From Chloroflexota bacterium (GTDB taxonomy: Bacteria; Chloroflexota; Dehalococcoidia; SM23-28-2; HRBIN24), in assembly GCA_030550295.1 (NCBI GenBank), contig JAUQPQ010000090.1, positions 1-6,026 on the forward strand: a stretch of DNA of 6,026 nucleotides, in the 5' to 3' direction. Both the position numbers and the translations under genes were made by a program. The notes under the pieces are model-generated. The model was not told the origin of the DNA. It saw nothing but the letters and a program-made list of their open reading frames with translations, and made no database searches. Positions 1 to 4,504 of the stretch are shown here, in pieces; the stretch's first letter is position 1, and every line of letters begins with the position of its first letter.

Positions 1-245
1 TGCGGTTCACCAGCGCCCAGCCAGAGAGCCCCCAGGACGTAGAGGAGCTGGAGGCCATATGGCAAGACCCCGAACCCTTGGCCCGCTGTTGCGAGGAGGT
101 GGCAGCAGCCCTTGAGCTCCACCCCCGCTTGCAGCCCCTTGTGGCCCCCTATCCCCATTTGGGCCAGCGCCTCCGGGAGCTGGCCGCCATCTGCCGCTGG
201 GCCGCCGAAAGGCGTGCGAAGGTGCGCCTTACCTACCTTTTGTGA
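1..245 (+). CDS. 3' end of an unrecognised protein-coding gene (5'-truncated by window edge)
   Basis: An open frame enters from the left edge (first complete codon at 3) and runs 80 codons to a TGA at 243-245. Codons in this frame strongly favour G or C in third position, and the translation is a plausible soluble helical protein rich in Glu, Leu, Ala and Arg. It contains an acidic stretch (SPQDVEELEAIW), then ARCCEEVAAALELHP, and ends in a basic tail (AERRAKVRLTYLL). There is no signal peptide or membrane segment in the visible part. I do not recognise the family; the surviving part holds no catalytic motif I can name. It converges on nadD with only 20 bases between the two stop codons, so it is not in the same operon. 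That it is coding is fairly secure; its function is unknown. Confidence 0.6.
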   Translation, partial: RFTSAQPESPQDVEELEAIWQDPEPLARCCEEVAAALELHPRLQPLVAPYPHLGQRLRELAAICRWAAERRAKVRLTYLL

Positions 246-265
246 GTCGGTAGCACATGGTGCCA

Positions 266-871
266 TTAGCGATATAGGACGTGCTCCAGGATGTAGTCCT
301 CTACCGCCTTGGGCACCAGGTAGCGTATGGAGCGCCCCGACTGCACTCTTTGCCGCACCATGGTAGAGCTAATGCCTATCAGTGGCATATCGAGCCACAC
401 TATTCTGTCGGCCAGCTGGGGTAATTGGGCCATCACCTGGGCCAGCGCCTCTTCATCGCCCGCACTCGGACGGCCAGCCACGGCCAAAGTGGCGAGCGCC
501 ACCAGCTCATGGGGACGGTGCCAGTTAGGTAGGTCAAGAAGGGAATCGTAGCCCATGACCAAGAACAGCTTAGGGGTATCCAGCTCGCTACGGAGCTGCT
601 GGAGGGTGTCCACAGTGTAGGATGGCCCTGGCCTCTCCAGCTCCCCCCTCCAGGCCTCAAAGGGAGAGCCTTCCAGGGCCAGGCGTACCATGGCTAAGCG
701 GTGGTGGCCAGGGGTGATGGGGCGCTCAGCTTTCCGCCACGGTTGGCCTGCCGGCACGAAGAGGAGCCGGTGCAAGGAGAGCTGCTCCCAGGCCGTTTGC
801 GCCAAGATGAGGTGACCCAAATGTATGGGGTCGAAAGTGCCTCCCAGGACTCCTACCCTCATCCCGGCCAT
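266..871 (-). CDS. nadD: Nicotinate-nucleotide adenylyltransferase (NaMN adenylyltransferase)
   Basis: NadD transfers AMP from ATP to nicotinate mononucleotide, giving deamido-NAD+ in the cytoplasmic pathway to NAD. The protein (201 aa, usual size for the family) has the nucleotidyltransferase GGTFDPIHLGH signature at residues 10-20, with both HxGH-type histidines (17 and 20). It also has a MGYDSLLDLPNWH segment (106-118) matching the family's GxDxxxxxxxW region, and ISSTMVR at 167-173, the C-terminal (I)SST.(I/V)R motif. The C-terminal IRYLVPKAVEDYI is also typical. The ATG at 871 is preceded by GGAGG at 876-880 with a 4-base gap. A second in-frame ATG at 860-862 overlaps the obg stop as ATGA and would give the more usual MRVGVLGGTFDP start. 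Either way nadD is translationally coupled to obg. No rsfS gene follows, although that gene often does in other bacteria. Function is secure; the exact start is not. Confidence 0.97.
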   Translation of the reverse strand: MAGMRVGVLGGTFDPIHLGHLILAQTAWEQLSLHRLLFVPAGQPWRKAERPITPGHHRLAMVRLALEGSPFEAWRGELERPGPSYTVDTLQQLRSELDTPKLFLVMGYDSLLDLPNWHRPHELVALATLAVAGRPSAGDEEALAQVMAQLPQLADRIVWLDMPLIGISSTMVRQRVQSGRSIRYLVPKAVEDYILEHVLYR

Positions 872-2112
872 TCTACCTCCACTGGACCGAAACGTACGTG
901 GGCCCCTGGCTTCGCCCCAGCCCTACGTAAAGCCTTTGTAACGCCCATACGGGTCAGGATCCGCCAAAACTCGGCCATGCCCTCCGGCAGCTCTAAGGGC
1001 ATCATCTGGGCCAAGGCAACCGGTTCCCGCCCTTCCACCACAAACTCCTCCCCTTGCCGTCTCACCAGGAACGGTCGTGGCGGCTTCACCTCTTCCTGGC
1101 CGACAGGAGTAGGTGGCGTAGGCGCTGCGTTAAGGTGGCGCACTACTGCCTCCAGGAGATCGTGCGTGCCCTCTCCTGTAGCCGCCGATATGAATACGGG
1201 CGCGATGCCCGCCGCCGCCAACTGTTTTCTGACGATGGGCAAACGGGCGCGGACATCGGGGAGATCGATCTTGTTTACTGCCACTATCTGCGCCTTCTGA
1301 TCCAGGTTCCCAGGGGCATAGGACAGCTCGCGGTTCACCAGTTCCATATCAGCTAAAGGGTTGGGCCGCGACCCATCCAGCAGGTGGACAAGGACCTGTG
1401 TGCGCTCAGCATGGCGCAAAAAGTCCAGGCCTAGGCCCTTCCCTTCATGTGCGCCCTCGATAAGGCCCGGGATGTCAGCTATCACTACCTCACGATCGTC
1501 CACAAAGGCCACACCAAGGTTCGGCTCCAGTGTAGTAAACGGGTAAGGGGCTATCTTGGGCCTGGCCCTGGTGAGGGCCGCCAGCAGGGTAGACTTGCCC
1601 ACGTTGGGCAGGCCTATTATGCCCACATCAGCCAGGAGCTTCAGGTCTAGCTGCAGGACGGCTTCCTCTCCTTTTCCTCCCCGCTGGGCGATGCGGGGGG
1701 CCCTATTGGTAGGCGAAGCGAAGGCCGCATTGCCCAATCCCCCCTTACCACCATGGGCCACTAGCAGCACCTTTCCAGGCCTATCCAAGTCGCCGAGGAA
1801 GACTAGCGTGCCATCCCCCTCTACCCGGTGCACCACCGTGCCCACAGGGACTGCTATCCAGACATCCTCTCCCCGTCGCCCGTGCTGGCCCTTGCCCCTG
1901 CCATGTTGGCCATGGCCTGCCTCGTAGCGGTGCTGGCGCGCAACAGTATAGAGGGTTCTTATACGGGGGTCTGCTACCAGGTGCACATTCCCCCCATCAC
2001 CGCCGTCGCCGCCGTCGGGGCCACCTCTTGGCACAAACTTTTCGCGTCGGAAAGAGACGCACCCGTTTCCTCCGTCTCCACCCTTTACCACAATACGTGC
2101 TCGGTCAATCAT
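859..2112 (-). CDS. obg: GTPase Obg (ObgE/CgtA), ribosome assembly and stress GTPase
   Basis: Obg is a cytoplasmic GTPase that associates with the 50S subunit and links ribosome maturation to growth and stress control. All three expected domains are present in 417 aa. The glycine-rich Obg fold spans about 1-158, including KGGDGGNGCVSFRREKF and GGPDGGDGGDGGNV. The G domain has G1 GLPNVGKS at 167-174, switch I threonines at 193-194 (YPFTTLEPN), G3 DIPG at 213-216, G4 NKID at 280-283 and G5 SAATG at 309-313. The C-terminal OCT domain covers about 347-417, including VVEGREPVALAQM and EFWRILTRMGV. Proline-rich PTPPTP (331-336) links the G and OCT domains. It lies 100 bases after dnaA and overlaps nadD. 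The ATG at 2110-2112 has only a poor Shine-Dalgarno match (TATGGA directly adjacent), so initiation may be weak or on a very short leader. Length and domains are normal; identity is secure. Confidence 0.98.
   Translation of the reverse strand: MIDRARIVVKGGDGGNGCVSFRREKFVPRGGPDGGDGGDGGNVHLVADPRIRTLYTVARQHRYEAGHGQHGRGKGQHGRRGEDVWIAVPVGTVVHRVEGDGTLVFLGDLDRPGKVLLVAHGGKGGLGNAAFASPTNRAPRIAQRGGKGEEAVLQLDLKLLADVGIIGLPNVGKSTLLAALTRARPKIAPYPFTTLEPNLGVAFVDDREVVIADIPGLIEGAHEGKGLGLDFLRHAERTQVLVHLLDGSRPNPLADMELVNRELSYAPGNLDQKAQIVAVNKIDLPDVRARLPIVRKQLAAAGIAPVFISAATGEGTHDLLEAVVRHLNAAPTPPTPVGQEEVKPPRPFLVRRQGEEFVVEGREPVALAQMMPLELPEGMAEFWRILTRMGVTKALRRAGAKPGAHVRFGPVEVEWPG
876..880 (-). promoter_or_regulatory. 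Ribosome binding site of nadD inside the end of obg
   Basis: GGAGG on the minus strand lies 4 bases before the ATG at 869-871 and 13 bases before the alternative ATG at 860-862. The spacing favours the upstream ATG; the same 4-base spacing recurs at the proposed coaX GTG. The site lies within the last codons of obg (VEVEWPG), so ribosomes finishing obg pass directly over it. Confidence 0.5.
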
Positions 2113-2132
2113 TCCATAGACTAGTGTAGGAC

Positions 2133-2160
2133 ATAGTAATGTTCATAGGGCCTGTGGAAA
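2133..2160 (-). promoter_or_regulatory. Possible obg promoter between dnaA and obg (weak)
   Basis: On the minus strand, TTTCCA (2155-2160) and TACTAT (2133-2138) are 16 bases apart; each matches 4 of 6 positions of the sigma-70 consensus. Transcription would start about 14 bases before the obg ATG. The -35-like element overlaps a DnaA-box-like sequence. An alternative -10, TACACT at 2123-2128, would give a nearly leaderless obg message but has no -35. This is weak evidence; obg could equally be read through from dnaA. Confidence 0.22.
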
Positions 2161-2205
2161 TGTGGCTGATGGACTTGGCGTGGAATAGGGGTAGGGTGTG
2201 GAAGG
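2153..2205 (-). other. Two DnaA-box-like sequences in the dnaA-obg gap
   Basis: On the minus strand, ATTTCCACA (2153-2161) matches the TTATCCACA consensus at 7 of 9 positions, and CCTTCCACA (2197-2205) at 6 of 9. They have the same orientation and lie 44 bases apart, close to four helical turns. Similar 7-of-9 matches occur inside nadD and obg by chance, so the scores alone are weak. The support is their placement next to dnaA and at a strand-composition switch. Confidence 0.2.
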
Positions 2206-2212
2206 GATGTCG
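2153..2212 (-). terminator. C-rich, G-poor stretch after dnaA: candidate Rho-dependent termination (rut-like) region
   Basis: In the 60 bases immediately after the dnaA stop, the transcript strand has about 29 C and only 4 G by hand count, with many pyrimidine-C dinucleotides and no evident hairpin. Known rut sites have this C-over-G bias and low structure. No intrinsic terminator (GC stem plus U run) is visible here. Rho termination is an inference; the composition itself is directly seen. It would separate dnaA from obg transcription and require a separate obg promoter. Confidence 0.3.
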
Positions 2213-3568
2213 TTATGCCGTGGCCTGAGCTTGGTAAGAGGGGGCGAGGAGGGCGCGCATCTCTGCCACTTGGCGGCGCAAAAGGGGGTCGCTTCGCATA
2301 AGGGCCTCAATCTTGTTGATGGCGTGGATGACGGTGGAGTGGTCGCGTCCCCCTAAGAGGCGGCCTATGTCCTTGAGGGAGAGTTGGCATTCCTCCCGGA
2401 GGAGGTACATGGCGATGTGGCGGGCATCGGCCACCATCTTGGAGCGGGCCTTGGCGGTAATGGCCTGAAGGGGGATGTTGAAAAACTGGGCCACGGTTCT
2501 CAGCACCGCCTCTGGGCTGGGCGATGTGACGGGTAGTCCTGGGAGGAGGGCGCTTAGTGCTTCAGTAGCGGCCTCCCTGGTGAGGGGACGGTCTACCAAG
2601 CGCGCATAGGCGACTACCCGGTTGAGGTACCCTATCATCTCGCGCACGCCCCGGTGGGATACTTCTGCTATGTATTGGGCTACATCGTCGGGCATCTGTA
2701 CTCCTGCCTCTCGGGCCTTTAAGTGAAGAATGGCCATCCTCGTCTGTAGGTCGGGATGGGTCGTCTCCACTACCAGCCCACCCTCCAGGCGCGAAACAAG
2801 CTGTGGCCCAAACTTTACTAAGGCATGGGGAGGACGATCGGCGGCCACGACAAGGGAGCTACCTTCTAACAGCACTTCATCGACGATCTGGTACAGCTCG
2901 TCCTGAGTGCGGTCTTTCCCTGCCAAGAGGTGCAGGTCATCTAGTAGGATGGCGGCTACATCGCGGTACCTGTTGCGGAACTCATCCAAGCGCCTCTGGC
3001 CGAGAGCGGTCACGAAATCGCTGGTGAACTGGTTAGCAGTAATGTAAAAGGCGCGTTTCCCCTGCGAGTGAAGGCGGTGGGCTATCGCATGGAGGAGGTG
3101 GGTCTTGCCAGTGCCAGGAGGGCCAAAGATGTACAGGGGATTAGGGGCCATGGAGTCCTGCTGGGCCACCAAGAGGGCCGCCCGGTGGGCCATGAGACAG
3201 TGGGGCCCCACGGCGAAGCGCTCAAAGGTAAGCCTGGGATCTATCCGTAGGGTGGGGGTGTTAGGGCTAGGATTGGCGCGAAAGATATTGGAGACATCGG
3301 AAAACCTTGGTTGAGGGCGGTATAGCCTGAAGGATACCTCCACTCTCCTGCCTATCACCTTACCGACAACACCCATAATTAGGGGATAGGCCCGGTCTTG
3401 GAGCCAAGCTATGGCGTAGTCGTTGGGGACTCCTACCGTGAGACGCTCTTGGGCTAGCTCCAGCCCTACCGTGCCCTTAAGATACGTCTCAAAGTTGTGA
3501 CGTGTCACTTGGAGCTGGAGTTCCCCCAAAACAGCATCCCAAATTCTCCGGGCCTCGTCCTGAACCAT
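2213..3568 (-). CDS. dnaA: Chromosomal replication initiator protein DnaA
   Basis: DnaA is the AAA+ initiator that binds DnaA boxes at the origin, opens DNA when ATP-bound and helps load the replicative helicase; it also regulates transcription. The 451-aa protein has domain I (about 1-80, with WDAVLGELQLQVTRHNFETYL), a short linker (about 82-107), the AAA+ domain and C-terminal domain IV. Walker A is GPPGTGKTH (149-157), Walker B ILLDDLH (207-213) followed by LLAGKDRTQDEL, the arginine finger is R260 in LVSRLEGGL, and the sensor 2 Arg is R309 in GVREM. Domain IV ends with the DnaA signature GGRDHSTVIHAINKI (406-420). Differences from textbook DnaA: GPPGTGKT rather than GGVGLGKT, and GPHCLMA where many have GxxNxxA. 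The ATG at 3566-3568 has GGAG 7 bases upstream. It is divergent from coaX and is not flanked by dnaN or rpmH in this window. Confidence 0.96.
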   Translation of the reverse strand: MVQDEARRIWDAVLGELQLQVTRHNFETYLKGTVGLELAQERLTVGVPNDYAIAWLQDRAYPLIMGVVGKVIGRRVEVSFRLYRPQPRFSDVSNIFRANPSPNTPTLRIDPRLTFERFAVGPHCLMAHRAALLVAQQDSMAPNPLYIFGPPGTGKTHLLHAIAHRLHSQGKRAFYITANQFTSDFVTALGQRRLDEFRNRYRDVAAILLDDLHLLAGKDRTQDELYQIVDEVLLEGSSLVVAADRPPHALVKFGPQLVSRLEGGLVVETTHPDLQTRMAILHLKAREAGVQMPDDVAQYIAEVSHRGVREMIGYLNRVVAYARLVDRPLTREAATEALSALLPGLPVTSPSPEAVLRTVAQFFNIPLQAITAKARSKMVADARHIAMYLLREECQLSLKDIGRLLGGRDHSTVIHAINKIEALMRSDPLLRRQVAEMRALLAPSYQAQATA

Positions 3569-3575
3569 TGTTGGA

Positions 3576-3579
3576 CTCC
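3576..3579 (-). promoter_or_regulatory. Ribosome binding site of dnaA
   Basis: GGAG on the minus strand is separated by 7 bases from the ATG at 3566-3568, a normal spacing. It supports this ATG as the start and fits the length of domain I. Confidence 0.6.
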
Positions 3580-3595
3580 AGAGGGGCGCAATGGG

Positions 3596-3624
3596 AAATT
3601 AACATGTCGCTGCCAGCATTTCAA
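3596..3624 (-). promoter_or_regulatory. Candidate sigma-70-type promoter of dnaA
   Basis: On the minus strand, TTGAAA (3619-3624, 5 of 6 matches to TTGACA) is followed after exactly 17 bases by TAATTT (3596-3601). The latter keeps the three most conserved -10 positions (T, A and final T) and is preceded by TGT, an extended -10 element. Transcription would begin near 3589, giving a leader of about 20 bases that contains the GGAG ribosome site. An alternative -35-like TTGTCA at 3634-3639 has no -10 at usable spacing. Confidence 0.4.
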
Positions 3625-3664
3625 CGGACTTTATGACAACCTAGCGCCCAAAATCACTCACTCG

Positions 3665-3673
3665 TTTTCCACA
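3665..3673 (+). promoter_or_regulatory. Near-consensus DnaA box in the dnaA-coaX divergent region
   Basis: TTTTCCACA matches the TTATCCACA consensus at 8 of 9 positions. It lies six bases upstream of the coaX -35 element, about 45 bases before the predicted coaX start point and about 76 bases upstream of the predicted dnaA start point. Many bacteria autoregulate dnaA through such boxes, so control of dnaA, coaX or both is plausible. Binding is inferred, not shown. Confidence 0.4.
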
Positions 3674-3679
3674 CCTCCT

Positions 3680-3708
3680 TTGCGGGGACCATAGATGTAG
3701 GCTATAAT
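3680..3708 (+). promoter_or_regulatory. Promoter of the coaX-coaBC-methyltransferase operon
   Basis: A perfect TATAAT at 3703-3708 has TTGCGG (keeping the key TTG) at 3680-3685, with exactly 17 bases between them. The expected transcription start is near 3714-3716, leaving about 15 bases of leader before the GTG at 3731 and including its Shine-Dalgarno. The -10 overlaps the ATG at 3707-3709, which would therefore not be transcribed from this promoter. Confidence 0.55.
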
Positions 3709-3720
3709 GGCGCCGCCTCC

Positions 3721-3727
3721 AGGAGGG
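3721..3727 (+). promoter_or_regulatory. Ribosome binding site that decides the coaX start (GTG at 3731)
   Basis: AGGAGGG lies just upstream of the GTG at 3731-3733; the GGAGG core (3722-3726) is 4 bases away. The competing ATG at 3707 has no comparable purine-rich site upstream. Confidence 0.55.
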
Positions 3728-3730
3728 GAA

Positions 3731-4498
3731 GTGCTCTTAGCTGTTGATATAGGCAACACTAACATCACGATAGGCCTCTTCAAGGGACGGGAGTTGGTGG
3801 TCTCCTGGCGGCTCAGCACTGATGTTCGCCGCCTGAGTGACGAATATGGCGCCTTGCTCCTGAACCTTATGGCCTACTATGGGGTAAACTCTGGCGACGT
3901 CTCCGATGCTGTGGTATGTTCCGTGGTGCCTGACTTAGATCCTGTCTTTCAGGACCTGTTGCGGCGGTATCTGGGCGTGCATCCCCTTTGGGTAGAGGCG
4001 GGGGTGAAGACTGGTCTGCGCATCCTATACGACTCCCCCCGCGAGGTGGGGGCAGACAGGGTGGCCGATGCCGTGGCTGCTATCAGCCTCTATGGGGCGC
4101 CTGTCATTGTGGTGGACATGGGCACCGCTACCGTGCTGGACGCCATAGATAGGGATCGCTCTTACTTGGGTGGGGCCATAGCTCCTGGGCTAGGTGTAGC
4201 GGCAGAGGCCCTTTTCCAAAGGGCTGCCAAGCTATATCGGGTGGAGCTTGTCCGTCCTCGCTTGGCCATAGGTCGCAACACTGTGGCCGCCTTACAGTCG
4301 GGCATTATCCTGGGGTATGTGGGGCTGGTGGAAGGGCTGGTGAGCCGTTTCAAGGCCGAGCTGGGAGATGACGCGCGGGTGGTGGCCACGGGCGGCTATG
4401 CCCCCCTCATCGCCCCAGAGACCAGGGTCATCGACCATGTAAATCCTGACCTGACCCTTATAGGGCTGCGGATAATACATGAGCTTAACCGGGGCTGA
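3731..4498 (+). CDS. coaX: Type III pantothenate kinase (CoaX)
   Basis: CoaX phosphorylates pantothenate with ATP to 4'-phosphopantothenate, the first step of CoA synthesis. It belongs to the ASKHA (acetate kinase/Hsp70/actin) fold superfamily and acts in the cytoplasm. Numbered from the GTG (255 aa, a typical length), motifs are DIGNTNITIGLF at 6-17 (phosphate-binding loop with the catalytic Asp), GADRVADAVAA at 107-117, DMGTATVLDAI at 129-139 (second phosphate motif), GGAIAPGLG at 147-155 and ATGGYA near 219-224 (adenosine region). An in-frame ATG at 3707 would add eight residues (MAPPPGGE), but it overlaps the TATAAT and lacks a ribosome site, whereas the GTG has AGGAGGG and yields the family-like VLLAVDIGNTN start. 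It lies six bases before coaBC, in the same frame, and is divergent from dnaA. Identity is secure; start choice is well supported but inferred. Confidence 0.96.
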   Translation: MLLAVDIGNTNITIGLFKGRELVVSWRLSTDVRRLSDEYGALLLNLMAYYGVNSGDVSDAVVCSVVPDLDPVFQDLLRRYLGVHPLWVEAGVKTGLRILYDSPREVGADRVADAVAAISLYGAPVIVVDMGTATVLDAIDRDRSYLGGAIAPGLGVAAEALFQRAAKLYRVELVRPRLAIGRNTVAALQSGIILGYVGLVEGLVSRFKAELGDDARVVATGGYAPLIAPETRVIDHVNPDLTLIGLRIIHELNRG

Positions 4499-4504
4499 GA
4501 AAGG

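Noticed and set aside
253..263. Small hairpin (GCAC, ATG loop, GTGC) in the nadD convergent gap
   Set aside because: The stem is only four base pairs and no T run follows on either strand, so it does not qualify as an intrinsic terminator.
701..1300. A 199-codon open frame on the plus strand across the nadD/obg junction
   Set aside because: It is antisense to two clearly conserved genes, has a low-complexity Ser/Arg/Thr-rich translation and no ribosome site; it is a product of high GC content.
606..1504. DnaA-box-like GTGTCCACA (606-614) in nadD and TCGTCCACA (1496-1504) in obg
   Set aside because: These are 7-of-9 matches within conserved coding sequence and are treated as the chance background; they also limit the weight given to the weaker intergenic matches.
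3250..3271. G-run cluster (GGG, GGGGG, GGG, GG) on the plus strand inside dnaA
   Set aside because: It encodes the Pro/Thr-rich interdomain linker and lacks a fourth full G run, so coding composition explains it.
3641..3681. Strong Shine-Dalgarno-like AAAGGAGGTG on the minus strand upstream of dnaA, followed by a six-codon GTG frame
   Set aside because: Spacing to the GTG is 12 bases, the peptide is trivial, and the candidate dnaA promoter lies downstream of it, so it would not be transcribed.
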